Below the pieces are notes generated by a model. That model searched no databases. It was not told where the DNA came from and was given only the letters and a program-made list of their open reading frames with translations. DNA of 64,000 nucleotides from Streptomyces abikoensis (GTDB taxonomy: Bacteria > Actinomycetota > Actinomycetes > Streptomycetales > Streptomycetaceae): positions 496,001 through 560,000 of the forward strand of contig NZ_BMRT01000002.1 in NCBI RefSeq assembly GCF_014648775.1, given 5' to 3'. The translations under genes and the position numbers were made by a program. This document shows positions 31,506-40,613 of the stretch, piece by piece. Each line of letters starts with the position of its first letter. Within the stretch, counting starts at the first letter, position 1.

Positions 31506-31946
31506 CTATGTGAGACGGGGCCCGCCGCCACCCCGCCAGTCGCCGCCCGGCACCCTGGTTCCCGACGACCGCAGCCGGCGCGCCACCCGGTCCGCCGCGA
31601 GATACACCCACCCCCGTACCGGACCGCCGCCCTCCACCAGCACGTCGCACACCACGCGCTCATAGAGATTGAGGGGATCGCCCGGCACGTAGTCCTCCAG
31701 CGCGTCGAGCGCGGCCAGCACCCGGACGTACTCCCCCGGCGCCACGGTGATCAGCTCACCGCGGATCTCGCCCTCCGCGTCCGCCACCGCGTACGGATAC
31801 CCCGGCCCCTCGTACAGCACCGCGCCCCGCAGCCGCGCGGGTTCCTCCGCGACCGTCCGGCCGCGCAGGAAGCGGTCGTGGTTGTGCCGCCCGGGCCGCA
31901 GCGTCCCGTAGACGAAGACGGGCAGCCCTCCGGATTCCTCCGCCAC
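31506..31946 (-). CDS. gamma-glutamylcyclotransferase-like (AIG2) protein
   Basis: 146-residue protein of the GGCT-like fold. The family signature VFVYGTLRPGRHNHD is near the N-terminus, followed by GYPYAVADAEGEIRGELITV and the presumed catalytic Glu in ALDALEDYVPG. GTG at 31946 follows GGGAG and begins ~10 residues before the fold; the open frame further upstream is Arg/Pro-rich and overlaps the divergent FHA-ABC gene, so it is not used. Members cleave gamma-glutamyl amines or serve as small house-cleaning enzymes; the substrate here is not known. Divergent from the FHA-ABC operon. Confidence 0.82.
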   Translation of the reverse strand: MAEESGGLPVFVYGTLRPGRHNHDRFLRGRTVAEEPARLRGAVLYEGPGYPYAVADAEGEIRGELITVAPGEYVRVLAALDALEDYVPGDPLNLYERVVCDVLVEGGGPVRGWVYLAADRVARRLRSSGTRVPGGDWRGGGGPRLT

Positions 31947-32052
31947 CGCTCCCGCGCTCCCTTCCCCGGCCGTCCCCGGCCATCCGTCTCCCCTTGCCCC
32001 CGTCCGCCGCCGCCGGAAGGCGGGCGGCGGCGGTCGGCCGTAGCCTGGACCC

Positions 32053-34422
32053 ATGGGAGAGCGGTCGGTCGCGCCCTCCGCGCCCGAGCTCGTCGTCGAG
32101 GCCGACGGCGGCTCGCGGGTGATGAGCCCCGACAGGGTCTACCACGTGGGACGCGACCCCCTCAGCGACATCGTGCTGCACGACGGGCGCGTCTCGTGGC
32201 ACCACGCGGTCCTGCGCGCCGTCGCGGACCACTGGACGCTCGAGGACACCGGCAGCACCAACGGCACCTACGCCGAGGGCCATCGCGTGACCTCGCTCGA
32301 CGTGGGCCCCGGCAGCGTCGTCCGCTTCGGCAACCCCTCCGACGGGCCCGCCGTCCATGTCACCGAGGCCCTGCGGCGCCCCGCCGACCGGCCCTCCGCC
32401 GTCTCCCACCCCTCGGGCACCAGTACCTTCCGGCAGCCCACCTCCGTACGCCCCCTGCCCACCCGCACCGTACGGATCGGCCGCGCCGCCGACAACGACC
32501 TCGTCCTCGACGACCTCATCGTCTCCCGGACCCACGCCGAACTGCGCGCGCTGGCCGACGGCGACTACGAGATCGTCGACCTCGGCAGCCACAACGGCAC
32601 CTACCTCAACGGCCACCCGGTGCAGCGCGCCCTCGTCGGGCCCGGCGACATCATCGGCATCGGCCACTCCGCGTTCAGCCTGGTCGGCGACCAGCTCCAG
32701 GAGTACGTGGACACCGGCGAGGTCTCGCTCGACGTGCAGGACCTCTCCGTCCAGGTCGACGAGGGCCGCAAGACCCTGCTGGACGACGTCTCCTTCCCCG
32801 TCGGCGCCAAGACCCTGCTCGCCGTCGTCGGCCCCAGCGGCGCCGGGAAGTCGACCCTGCTCAACGCCCTCACCGGGCTGCGCCCCGCCGACCGGGGCAC
32901 CGTCCTCTACGACGGCCGCGACCTCTACCGGGACTACGCCGAGCTGCGGGCCCGCATCGGGCTCGTCCCCCAGGACGACATCCTCCACACCCAGCTGACC
33001 GTGCGCCGGGCCCTGAACTACGCCGCCGAGCTGCGCTTCCCCGGCGACACCGCCAAGGCCGAACGCCGGGCCCGGGTCGAGGAGGTCATCGGCGAACTGG
33101 GCCTGGAGCAGCGCGCCGACCAGCCCATCCACAGCCTCTCCGGCGGCCAGCGCAAACGCGTCAGCGTGGCACTGGAGCTGCTGACGAAGCCCTCGCTGCT
33201 CTTCCTCGACGAGCCGACCTCCGGCCTCGACCCGGGCATGGACCGCTCGGTGATGAACATGCTGCGCGGCCTCGCCGACGACGGCCGCACCGTCATCGTC
33301 GTCACCCACAGCGTGCTCAGCCTGGACGTCTGCGACCGGCTGCTGTTCCTCGCCCCCGGCGGGCGCACCGCCTACTACGGGCCGCCCGGGGACATGCCCG
33401 GTTTCTTCGGCTTCGGCCAATGGCCCGAGGCCTTCGAGGCGTTCGAGAACGACAGGGACCGGGACTGGGCGGGCGAGTACCGCGCCTCGGCCCACCACCG
33501 GCAGTACATCGCCTCTGCCACCGACCAGCCGCGCCTGGGCGCGCCGCCCGCGCCGGAGGCGGCCCCCGCGCCGGCCAAGGCGCAGACCTGGGGCGCCCAG
33601 CTGTGGACCCTGATGCGCCGCTATGTGATGGCGCTCAGCGCCGACCGGACGTTCCTGATCATCATGGTGGCGCTGCCCTTCCTCACCGGCGCCATGGCCC
33701 GGTTGTCCTCCGGCACCCGCTTCGCCTCCGCCGACAAGGCCAACACCGTGCTGCTGATCCTCTGCGTGGGAGGCGTGCTGACGGGCGCGGCCAACGCCGT
33801 GCGGGAACTCGTGAAGGAACGCGTCATCTACCGGCGCGAGCGTGCCGTCGGGCTGTCCCGGTCCGCGTATGTGATGTCGAAGATCCTGGTGCTGGGCGTG
33901 ATCACGGTGGCGCAGGCGATCGTCCTGGGCGTCGTGGGTCTGGGCGGGGTGGACACCCGCGCGCCCCACGGCCAGGGCGTTCTGATGCCACCGCTGCTGG
34001 AGATGACCCTCGCCCTGGCACTGCTGTCGTTCACCTCCATGCTGCTGGGCCTGCTGGTGTCGGCGTTGGTGCGCAGGGAGGAGGTCACCATGCCGCTGCT
34101 GGTGCTCATCACCCTCGTCCAGGTCGTCTTCTGCGGCGGGATGATCGAGCTCAACGGCAGGCTGGTGCTGGAGCAGCTCTCCTGGCTGGTGCCGTCGCGC
34201 TGGGCGCTGGCCGCGATGAGCGCGACCATCGACTTCACCCATATCCCGCCCGAGACCGGCCAGCTCCCGCCGAAGGGCGGGAGCGGGGCCGATCCGCTGT
34301 TCCGGCACGCCGTCGGCACGTGGCTGCTCGACATGAGCATGATGGTGGTGCTGTCCCTGGTCTTCGCGTTCCTGGTGGCCCGGCTGCTGCGCCGCCACGA
34401 GCCGGCGGTCATGCGGAAGTGA
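32053..34422 (+). CDS. ABC transporter with two FHA domains (Rv1747-like)
   Basis: 789-residue fusion. Two FHA domains come first (~15-105 with VGRDPLSDIVLHDGRVSWHHAV and STNGTY; ~135-215 with IGRAADNDLVLDDLIVSRTHAEL and SHNGTYLNG), both with intact phosphothreonine-binding residues. An ABC ATPase follows (~230-460): Walker A GPSGAGKST, signature LSGGQRKRVS, Walker B LLFLDEPTSGLD. An ABC2-type membrane domain of about six helices ends it. This order matches mycobacterial Rv1747, an exporter controlled by kinase PknF. Two genes downstream is a Ser/Thr kinase, and between them lies an adaptor-like protein with T-x-x-D motifs. Substrate unknown; Rv1747 has been linked to cell-envelope lipids. 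Confidence 0.92.
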   Translation: MGERSVAPSAPELVVEADGGSRVMSPDRVYHVGRDPLSDIVLHDGRVSWHHAVLRAVADHWTLEDTGSTNGTYAEGHRVTSLDVGPGSVVRFGNPSDGPAVHVTEALRRPADRPSAVSHPSGTSTFRQPTSVRPLPTRTVRIGRAADNDLVLDDLIVSRTHAELRALADGDYEIVDLGSHNGTYLNGHPVQRALVGPGDIIGIGHSAFSLVGDQLQEYVDTGEVSLDVQDLSVQVDEGRKTLLDDVSFPVGAKTLLAVVGPSGAGKSTLLNALTGLRPADRGTVLYDGRDLYRDYAELRARIGLVPQDDILHTQLTVRRALNYAAELRFPGDTAKAERRARVEEVIGELGLEQRADQPIHSLSGGQRKRVSVALELLTKPSLLFLDEPTSGLDPGMDRSVMNMLRGLADDGRTVIVVTHSVLSLDVCDRLLFLAPGGRTAYYGPPGDMPGFFGFGQWPEAFEAFENDRDRDWAGEYRASAHHRQYIASATDQPRLGAPPAPEAAPAPAKAQTWGAQLWTLMRRYVMALSADRTFLIIMVALPFLTGAMARLSSGTRFASADKANTVLLILCVGGVLTGAANAVRELVKERVIYRRERAVGLSRSAYVMSKILVLGVITVAQAIVLGVVGLGGVDTRAPHGQGVLMPPLLEMTLALALLSFTSMLLGLLVSALVRREEVTMPLLVLITLVQVVFCGGMIELNGRLVLEQLSWLVPSRWALAAMSATIDFTHIPPETGQLPPKGGSGADPLFRHAVGTWLLDMSMMVVLSLVFAFLVARLLRRHEPAVMRK

Positions 34423-34432
34423 CGGCGCCGCC

Positions 34433-35206
34433 ATGAGTACGGTCCCCCTGCCGTCCGGCGCGGCGCCGGACGTCCCCGGTTTCCAGCCGACCCACGTCGT
34501 GCCCAACGAGGGCCTGTCGACGTGGGCGACGCCCGACGCGGCCGTCCCCAGCGAGCCGCTGGACCCGCTGCTGCCGGTGCGGCTGCTGGACCGGCGCGGC
34601 GACTGGGGTCAGGTGCTGTGCTCCAACGGATGGTCGGCGTGGGTGGACGCCCGGCTGCTGGTCACCTTGCCGCAGCGGCCGCCCGGTACGGGCGGGGCGC
34701 TCGTCCGCACGGCGGACGCGCGCGAGCTGCTGGCCGGGGTGGAGGAGACGCTGGGGCGCTACCGCAGGGCGGTGGAGGACCTGACGGCGGGCCGGACGGA
34801 CGGCGAGACGTTCCGGCTCACGACGCGGGGCCTGCGGATCGGGGTGGTCGTGGCGGGCGAGGAGATCTGGCTGTACGACGTGGCGCACGACCGCTGGTGC
34901 TACAGCGACGGCGCGACGATGACGACCGTCGCGGGCGGCGAACCGTCCCCGGACCGGAACGCGAGCGGTGGCCCGGCGTGGGCGAGCGACGCGAGCGCGG
35001 GCTCGACCCGCCTCGACACCGGCGGCCCCGCCGCCGGCTCAGGCCCCACCGGGCCCGGGGCGACGCGGCTGAACGGCGGGGGCGCGGGGCCCGCCGCCGA
35101 CGGCGGAGACTCCGGAGCCACCCGGCTCGACGGCGGGGGCCCCGCTCCTTCCGGCCCCGGCGGCGGGGGCGGGCGCTCCCGGCCGTCTGACGGCGGGGAC
35201 CGGTGA
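34433..35206 (+). CDS. SH3-like protein with three TRL(D/N) repeats, probable FHA adaptor
   Basis: 257-residue soluble protein without a recognised family. Residues ~15-80 resemble a bacterial SH3-like fold (LSTWATPDAAVPSEPLDPLLPVRLLDRRGDWGQVLCSNGWSAWV). Residues ~95-165 form a second domain. The Gly/Pro-rich tail carries TRLD at Thr192, TRLN at Thr211 and TRLD at Thr230, spaced exactly 19 residues. FHA domains favour phosphothreonine with Asp at +3, so these are good candidate docking sites for the FHA domains of the preceding transporter after phosphorylation by the following kinase. It starts 10 bp after the transporter gene and ends in a TGATG overlap with the kinase gene. Role inferred. 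Confidence 0.7.
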   Translation: MSTVPLPSGAAPDVPGFQPTHVVPNEGLSTWATPDAAVPSEPLDPLLPVRLLDRRGDWGQVLCSNGWSAWVDARLLVTLPQRPPGTGGALVRTADARELLAGVEETLGRYRRAVEDLTAGRTDGETFRLTTRGLRIGVVVAGEEIWLYDVAHDRWCYSDGATMTTVAGGEPSPDRNASGGPAWASDASAGSTRLDTGGPAAGSGPTGPGATRLNGGGAGPAADGGDSGATRLDGGGPAPSGPGGGGGRSRPSDGGDR

Positions 35207-36210
35207 TGGCCGGCGAGGGGGAGGCGCGGGCCGCGCGGCCCGATGTGTCGCTCGGGGCCGGGCCCGGGGGGCTGCTTGGGCATCAGATCGCGAGCTATCG
35301 CGTCGAGAGCGAGATCGGCCGCGGCGGCATGGCCGTCGTCTACCGCGCCACCGACCTCCGGCTCGACCGCACCGTCGCCCTCAAGCTCCTCGCCCCCGAG
35401 CTGGCCCGCAACGACACCTTCCGCCGCCGCTTCAGTCATGAGTCGAGGGTGGCCGCCGCCATCGACCACCCCCACATCGTGCCGGTGTTCGAGGCCGGTG
35501 AGGTGGAGGGCGTCCTCTACATCGCCATGCGCTACGTGCCCGGCCAGGACCTCCGGGCCCTCCTCGACCGCGAGGGACCGCTGTCGCTGTCCGTCACCGC
35601 CCGGATCGCCGGGCAGGTCGCCTCCGCCCTGGACGCCGCGCACGCCCACGACCTGGTCCACCGGGACGTCAAGCCCGGCAACATCCTGGTCGCCGAGGGC
35701 ACCGACGCCGAGCACCCCGAGCACGTCTACCTCACCGACTTCGGGCTCACGAAGAAGTCCCTGTCGCTGACCGGCTACACGAGGGTGGGCCAGTTCGTCG
35801 GCACGCTGGACTACGTCGCGCCGGAGCAGATCTCCGGCAAGCCGGTGGACGGGCGGTGCGACGTCTACAGCCTGGCCTGCGTCGTCTTCGAGATGCTGAC
35901 GGGGGCGCCGCCGTTCCGGCGCGAGGACGACATGGCGCTGCTGTGGGCCCATCAGTACGAGCCGCCCCCACGGCTCTCGGAGCTGCTGCCGGGGCTGCCC
36001 CCGGATGTCGACGACGTCCTGGCGACGGCGCTGGCCAAGGCACCGGACGACCGTTTCGACAGCTGTCTGCGGTTCGTGACGGCGCTGCGGCGCACGGGAC
36101 GGGCCAGGCCGGCGCCGGAGGCGGCGGAGCCGCCGCCTCCCCCGCCGGACTGGGCGGCCGTGGTCTTCCCCGGCCCGGGTGCGGGCCAGGGCCCGGGTCA
36201 GCGTCCCTGA
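35206..36210 (+). CDS. soluble Ser/Thr protein kinase (PknB/PknF type)
   Basis: 334-residue kinase with all key motifs: IGRGGMAVVYRATDLRLDRTVALKLL, the catalytic loop LVHRDVKPGNILV, LTDFGLTKK, and the activation segment with threonines TGYTRVGQFVGTLDYVAPEQ. The domain ends near residue 295. The Pro-rich tail has no transmembrane helix or PASTA domain, so the enzyme is cytoplasmic, unlike the membrane PknF it otherwise recalls. ATG 35206 shares one base with the stop of the adaptor gene (TGATG); a GTG one codon earlier is possible. The operon order transporter, adaptor, kinase suggests that it phosphorylates one or both of the others. Confidence 0.92.
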   Translation: MAGEGEARAARPDVSLGAGPGGLLGHQIASYRVESEIGRGGMAVVYRATDLRLDRTVALKLLAPELARNDTFRRRFSHESRVAAAIDHPHIVPVFEAGEVEGVLYIAMRYVPGQDLRALLDREGPLSLSVTARIAGQVASALDAAHAHDLVHRDVKPGNILVAEGTDAEHPEHVYLTDFGLTKKSLSLTGYTRVGQFVGTLDYVAPEQISGKPVDGRCDVYSLACVVFEMLTGAPPFRREDDMALLWAHQYEPPPRLSELLPGLPPDVDDVLATALAKAPDDRFDSCLRFVTALRRTGRARPAPEAAEPPPPPPDWAAVVFPGPGAGQGPGQRP

Positions 36211-37295
36211 GGGATCGTGAAGGGCAACTGCTGGGAGTGGAAGGACGCGTCGCCGTTGCCGACGGAGAATCCCGCGTCCGCACGGGTCACGTCGCGCGGG
36301 GCCGTCCGGGCGACGGCGACCTTCAGCCGGTAGACGGCCGTCTCGCCGGGGGCGAGGACGCGCTTGCCGGTGGTGGGCAGCAGGGCGGCGCTCATGCCGG
36401 GGTCGCAGCCGCCCGCGACCAGCGGGACGCCCACCCAGCCGCGGTCCGAGCGGTACTGGGACAGCGTCAGGTCCTTGGGCGTCAGGACGTGCGAGCCGCC
36501 CGCGCCGTAGGCGAAGTACGAGCCGTTCAGGGCCGGGTAGGCCCGGTCGGTGGTGTTCTTCACGGTGACCGTGACGACGCGCCCCGTCCCGCCGCGCCGC
36601 AGGGTGGCGCCCCGGTCCCATCCGGTCACGGTGACCTGCGGCCGGGTGGCCTCGGCGGTACGGGCGGGGGCGCGGTAGGTGTGGCCCCGGCCGTCGTCGA
36701 GGGAGGCGGCGACCGTGAGGGTGCCGGGCCGGTCGAGGTCCTGGAGCCGCAGGGCGATGCCCACCGGGTGCTCGGCGCTCGCGTCCGGCGCGGTCACCGG
36801 GAAGGTGAGGACGCCTCGGGTGGGGAAGGATTCCGAGCTCGGCTTGGTGTCCAGGTCGACCCAGCGGCGGTCGCGCGGCTCGTAGCGCTGCACCGTCAGG
36901 GAGTCGGTGCTGAAACCCTTGCTGGCGACGTCCAGCCGGACCGTGCCCTTGGTGACGGGCGTGCGCAGGGTGACACCGGATTCCGACCACAGCCCGATGG
37001 GCAACTGGCCAGGCATGCCGTACGCGAGGCTCTGCGCGGCCGTCCCGGTGAGGGCCGGCACGGGCGCCGGCTGGTGCGCGGCGGCCCACGCGGGCGCGGC
37101 GCTCGCGGCACCGGCCCGGTCCGGGGTGTCGCAGCCGGCCTTGGCCGGGGCGGCGCCCCCGGCCGGCGTGGCGGCGGCCTGGCCCGGCGCCGCCGCGCCC
37201 ATGACGAGCGCCAGGCCGGCGGCCAGCGCGGCCGCCGTTCTGACCGTGGCCTTCCGTGCCGCCGACGACCGCCGCTGCGCGACCTTGAATGTCAT
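36198..37295 (-). CDS. secreted protein of unknown function with beta-sandwich domains
   Basis: 365-residue protein with a signal peptide (KATVRTAAALAAGLALVMGAAAPGQA, cleavage near residue 41). The mature part looks all-beta, with repeated strand patterns reminiscent of Ig/COG1470-like modules (VTLRTPVTKGTVRLDVASKGF, PVGIALRLQDLDRPGTLTVAASL, GRVVTVTVKNTTDRAYPALNGSYFAYG). Only two Cys are seen in the mature chain. ATG 37295 follows GGGGGG. The gene is convergent with the kinase gene and overlaps its end by 13 bp. It is probably a cell-wall or extracellular structural protein; no enzyme motif was found. Confidence 0.75.
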   Translation of the reverse strand: MTFKVAQRRSSAARKATVRTAAALAAGLALVMGAAAPGQAAATPAGGAAPAKAGCDTPDRAGAASAAPAWAAAHQPAPVPALTGTAAQSLAYGMPGQLPIGLWSESGVTLRTPVTKGTVRLDVASKGFSTDSLTVQRYEPRDRRWVDLDTKPSSESFPTRGVLTFPVTAPDASAEHPVGIALRLQDLDRPGTLTVAASLDDGRGHTYRAPARTAEATRPQVTVTGWDRGATLRRGGTGRVVTVTVKNTTDRAYPALNGSYFAYGAGGSHVLTPKDLTLSQYRSDRGWVGVPLVAGGCDPGMSAALLPTTGKRVLAPGETAVYRLKVAVARTAPRDVTRADAGFSVGNGDASFHSQQLPFTIPQGR

Positions 37296-37419
37296 GTACC
37301 GCCCCCCGCGATGTGGGTGTGTATCCCGTGCTCGACGTACGTGTGTACGCGTCCGGCCTCAGAGAGGGCCGTCCACAGCTGATGGTTCCCCACGGGGAAC
37401 GGAAATCCCACGTTTTCCG

Positions 37420-37794
37420 TCAGTGGCCGCGCAGCTGCTCCATTTCGCGCCGGTCGCGCTTGGTCGGCCGGCCCGCGCCCCGGTCGCGGACACCGGCGGG
37501 GGCGACGGCCTCGCGCGGCGGGGGCGGCGGGCTGTTGTCCTCGTAGCACTCGACCGCGACGGGCGCGCCGACGCGCTTGCGGATCAGGCGCTTGACGACC
37601 ACGACCCGTTCCCGGCCCTCCTGGCGCACCCGCACCTCGTCCCCGGGCCGGACGGTCTGGGCGGGCTTGGCCCGCTCGTCGTTGAGCCGGACGTGCCCGG
37701 CGCGGCAGGCCGCGGCGGCGGCCGAGCGTGTCTTGGCGAGCCGTACGGACCAGATCCAGGCGTCGATCCGTACCGCCCCTCCCTCTGTCTCCAT
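37420..37794 (-). CDS. S4-domain RNA-binding protein (Hsp15-like)
   Basis: 124-residue protein. The S4 domain covers about residues 8-55: VRIDAWIWSVRLAKTRSAAAAACRAGHVRLNDERAKPAQTVRPGDEV, the same order as E. coli Hsp15, which rescues stalled 50S subunits carrying nascent chains. A basic C-terminal tail (PTKRDRREMEQL) also fits. ATG 37794 has no Shine-Dalgarno before it, so the mRNA could be leaderless. It appears to be monocistronic. Confidence 0.88.
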   Translation of the reverse strand: METEGGAVRIDAWIWSVRLAKTRSAAAAACRAGHVRLNDERAKPAQTVRPGDEVRVRQEGRERVVVVKRLIRKRVGAPVAVECYEDNSPPPPPREAVAPAGVRDRGAGRPTKRDRREMEQLRGH

Positions 37795-37975
37795 GTGCGT
37801 AAGCCTAGGGGACCCCACCGACATGGCCGATTACCGTCGGCGCCACCCGGCCCGGCCCGGGAGTCCGTTGACTTCTGCACCTTCCCGTGCGACTGATGTC
37901 GTGTTCACATCAACCCCGCTCTTCGCAGCCGGCGGTGGCCGCGAGTGCCGCTCCCGGCCGGAAGGGAGTACGGCG

Positions 37976-38521
37976 ATGAACACATCCACCATCGGCAACC
38001 GGCACCGCGGGCGCGCAGCGGCCGCCGCGGCCTTCGTGGCCGCCCTGGCGAGCGCGGGCCTCGGACTGGGCGCGCCGTCCGCCGCCGCGGACACGGTGTC
38101 CGTCAGCTACACCTGCACCGGACCGGGCGCCCCCAGCGACGTCCAGTCGCTGCAGGTCACCGTGACCGCTCCGGCGAGCGTCCCGCAGGGCGGCACGGCG
38201 GACCTCACCGTCGAGGCCAGCACCCAGCTGAAGGTGCCGATCAGCGTCCCCGCGCGGGCCGTCACCGGGGAACTCGACCTGACCCTCGGCGGCGCCGCGT
38301 CCGGCACCGTGACGGCCACCGGCTTCACCAACCCCGACCCGGTGCCGAGCGGTTCGGGCGTGACCCTCACCGGCGGCACGGCCTCCGTCAAGCTCGACAG
38401 CGCGGGCACCACGACCTTCAGCCCCGGCACGGCGAAGGTGCACGTCTTCGGTGTGACGGTGGAGTGCGCGGTCTCCGGCAGCGCGCCCGTGGCGGCGAGC
38501 ACGCAGGTGACGACCGAATAG
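37976..38521 (+). CDS. secreted beta-rich protein (DUF6801-like, tentative)
   Basis: 181-residue exported protein. Signal peptide at about 1-38 (AAAAAAFVAALASAGLGLGAPSAAA). The mature domain begins DTVSVSYTCTGPGAP and is Thr/Val/Gly-rich with alternating strands (LQVTVTAPASVPQGGTADLTVEA, GVTLTGGTASVKLDSAGTTTF), ending VTVECAVSGSAPV. Two Cys, one near each end, could form a disulfide. The general pattern recalls small DUF6801 secreted proteins of Streptomyces, though the match is only by eye. GGGAG precedes the ATG. No enzyme motif; likely a surface-exposed protein. Confidence 0.75.
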   Translation: MNTSTIGNRHRGRAAAAAAFVAALASAGLGLGAPSAAADTVSVSYTCTGPGAPSDVQSLQVTVTAPASVPQGGTADLTVEASTQLKVPISVPARAVTGELDLTLGGAASGTVTATGFTNPDPVPSGSGVTLTGGTASVKLDSAGTTTFSPGTAKVHVFGVTVECAVSGSAPVAASTQVTTE

Positions 38522-38623
38522 CCCGCACGGTCCGGCCCGGTCCGGCACGGGTCGCCTCGCGCGCCGGGCGGTCACGCCGCCGTCCGGCGCCCGCCGGCCG
38601 ACAAGGCGCTGGTCGGGCGAAAA

Positions 38624-38646
38624 GGCACCGGCCCGCCGCCGGTGCC
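38624..38646 (-). terminator. intrinsic terminator of the marR gene
   Basis: Stem ggcaccggc/gccggtgcc with a 5 nt loop, followed on the minus strand by TTTT, 34 bp past the marR stop. One of few in this window with a U-tract. Confidence 0.75.
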
Positions 38647-38680
38647 GGCCCGGGTGCGCCGCGCCCGTCCCGCGCGCGGT

Positions 38681-39148
38681 TCAGTCGTCCTCGGCCAGGC
38701 GCGCGAGGAGGCCGAGCGCCTCGACGACCACGGCCTGTTCGCGCTCGTCCAGGCGCTCCGCCAGGGCCCGGGCGATCCAGCCCTCGCGCTCCCGGCGGAC
38801 CTCGGCCAGCCGGAGGCGGCCCTGGTCGGTGAGGGACATGATGGCCTGGCGGCGGTCGCTGGGGTGCGGGGAGCGCTCGACGAGGCCGGCCTCCTCCAGA
38901 GCGGCGAGGGTCGCGCCCATCGACTGCGGGCGCACGCGCTCGGCGCGGGCCAGAGCCACGGTGGTGGCGGGCCCCTCGCGGTCGAGCCTGCTGAGGGCGG
39001 CGGCCTGCGAAAGCGTCACGTCCGTGCCCTCGGAGGCCGCGCGCAGACGCCGCATCAACTGCCCGGTGAGCACGCGGAGCCGGGCGGCCGCCTCGGTCAG
39101 TTCGGCGGACGGGGCGGGGGCGGCGGTGGGCTGCTCTCGGTCCTTCAT
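38681..39148 (-). CDS. MarR-family transcriptional regulator
   Basis: 155-residue winged-helix repressor. The core reads TLSQAAALSRLDREGPATTVALARAERVRPQSMGATLAALEEAGLVERSPHPSDRRQAIMSLTDQG, with the wing DRR motif conserved in MarR proteins. ATG 39148 is used; a TTG directly before it is less likely. An AAGGGTACCTTT dyad just upstream resembles the AAGGT/ACCTT half-sites in front of the MFS gene at 39213-40607. The MFS gene lies upstream on the same strand (62 bp gap), so one transcript may cover both, with MarR autoregulating and repressing the exporter. The inducer is unknown. Confidence 0.9.
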   Translation of the reverse strand: MKDREQPTAAPAPSAELTEAAARLRVLTGQLMRRLRAASEGTDVTLSQAAALSRLDREGPATTVALARAERVRPQSMGATLAALEEAGLVERSPHPSDRRQAIMSLTDQGRLRLAEVRREREGWIARALAERLDEREQAVVVEALGLLARLAEDD

Positions 39149-39212
39149 CAAGCAAGGGTACCTTTCGAACGGCCGGCGGTCCGGGGCCGGGACGAACCGG
39201 TCCGGGCGGACC

Positions 39213-40607
39213 TCACCCCGCGTCGCCCGGGCCGCGCGGCAGGTCGCGGTCCGCCAGGGTCGCCACCAGCAGGAGCACGCTCAGCGCGCCCAGGACGAGG
39301 GCGAGGGCGTGGAGCCCGGACGTGGTGGCGCGGTCCCCGTAGAACAGGCCGATCAGGCTGGAGGCGGCGATGGCGCCCGTGTACTGCGCGGTGCGGAAGA
39401 GGCCGGCGGCGGTGCCCGTCTGCTCGGCGGGGGCCTGGGCGTACAGGGCGGTCTGATTGCCCACGGCGTTCAGCCCGTTGGGCAGCCCGAAGAGGGCGCC
39501 GAGGACGACGAGGAGCACCACGGGGCTGTCCGGCCCGGCGCACAGCAGGACCCCGGTGGCCACCACCATCGCGCCGGTGCCCAGCAGCAGCGGGCCGCGC
39601 ACCCGCTTGCGGCGCGAGCCCAGCCAGGAGGCCACGGCCGCCACCACCGACATCGGCAGCATCAGCAGCCCCGCGGTCGTCGTCGAGCGGCCCGCCGACT
39701 CCTCCAGCCATTGCGCATAGCCGTAGAGGACGCAGTAGAGGACGAGGAAGGCCGTGGCGTAGCGGGCGTAGGTGCGCACCAGGGGGCGGTTGGCCGCCAG
39801 CATCCGCAGGTCGAGGAAGGGGCGGCGGGCGCGGAGCTCCCAGGCGACGAGCGCCGTGGCGAGGGCGCCGCCCAGGACGAGCAGGGACCACCGGGGGTGG
39901 TCGAGGCGCATCAGGAAGAGCACGGCGGGCAGGGTGACCCCGGCGAACAGGGTGGCGCCCAGCGGGTCGAGGGCCGTCCAGGCGGACTCCCGTCCGCCGG
40001 CCGGGCGCGGGGCGTCCCGGGGCAGCCAGGCGAGGGTGAGCAGGAGGCCCACCACAGCGAGCGGGACGTTGACGACGAAGATGGCGCGCCATCCGGCGAG
40101 TCCGGTCAGCAGCCCGCCGAGGGCCGGGCCGACCGCCGCGCTGGCGAGGCCGGCGATGGTGAGGGCGCCGAGGACGCCGCCCGGCGGTTCCCGCCGCAGG
40201 CGGGCGGACTGGGCGCGGATCATGGCCATCGCGGCGGGGTAGGCGGCCGAGGTCCCCACCCCCAGGGCCACCCGCACCGCGACCAGCTGCCCCAGCGAGC
40301 CCGCCCGGAGCGCGGCGAGCCCGGCCAGGGCCACCAGGACCAGCCCGGCCGCGTAGACGCGGCGGGGACCGAACCGGTCGGCGACCTTGCCCATCGCGGG
40401 CTGGGCGACGGCGCTGGCCGCGTAGAGGCCGGAGACCAGCCAGGCGGTGCCGGCCGCGCCCGTGCCCAGCGCGCGGCCGATGGGAACGAGGGCTGTGGAG
40501 ATCATGGTCGAGTTGACCGGGTTGAGCATCGACCCGATGACGATCGGCACCACGAAGCGGGGGCCGAAGCCTATGGATCCGGGTGGCCCGGACGGGGAAG
40601 GCGACAT
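39213..40607 (-). CDS. MFS drug/metabolite exporter (DHA2 type)
   Basis: 464-residue major facilitator with ~14 predicted helices. It opens VVPIVIGSMLNPVNSTMISTALVPIGRALG, followed by the motif-A loop GKVADRFGPRRVY and the antiporter region VGPALGGLLTGLAGWRAIFVVNVPLA. These mark proton-driven DHA2 efflux pumps. No Shine-Dalgarno precedes the ATG, and a promoter with -10 six bases upstream predicts a leaderless mRNA. MarR half-sites overlap that promoter. Substrate unknown; the adjacent MarR gene suggests induction by the exported compound. Confidence 0.9.
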   Translation of the reverse strand: MSPSPSGPPGSIGFGPRFVVPIVIGSMLNPVNSTMISTALVPIGRALGTGAAGTAWLVSGLYAASAVAQPAMGKVADRFGPRRVYAAGLVLVALAGLAALRAGSLGQLVAVRVALGVGTSAAYPAAMAMIRAQSARLRREPPGGVLGALTIAGLASAAVGPALGGLLTGLAGWRAIFVVNVPLAVVGLLLTLAWLPRDAPRPAGGRESAWTALDPLGATLFAGVTLPAVLFLMRLDHPRWSLLVLGGALATALVAWELRARRPFLDLRMLAANRPLVRTYARYATAFLVLYCVLYGYAQWLEESAGRSTTTAGLLMLPMSVVAAVASWLGSRRKRVRGPLLLGTGAMVVATGVLLCAGPDSPVVLLVVLGALFGLPNGLNAVGNQTALYAQAPAEQTGTAAGLFRTAQYTGAIAASSLIGLFYGDRATTSGLHALALVLGALSVLLLVATLADRDLPRGPGDAG

Positions 40608-40613
40608 ATAGGA

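Noticed and set aside
31756..34506. 916-residue minus-strand frame
   Set aside because: A shadow of the FHA-ABC gene, whose plus-strand product has intact FHA, Walker and signature motifs.
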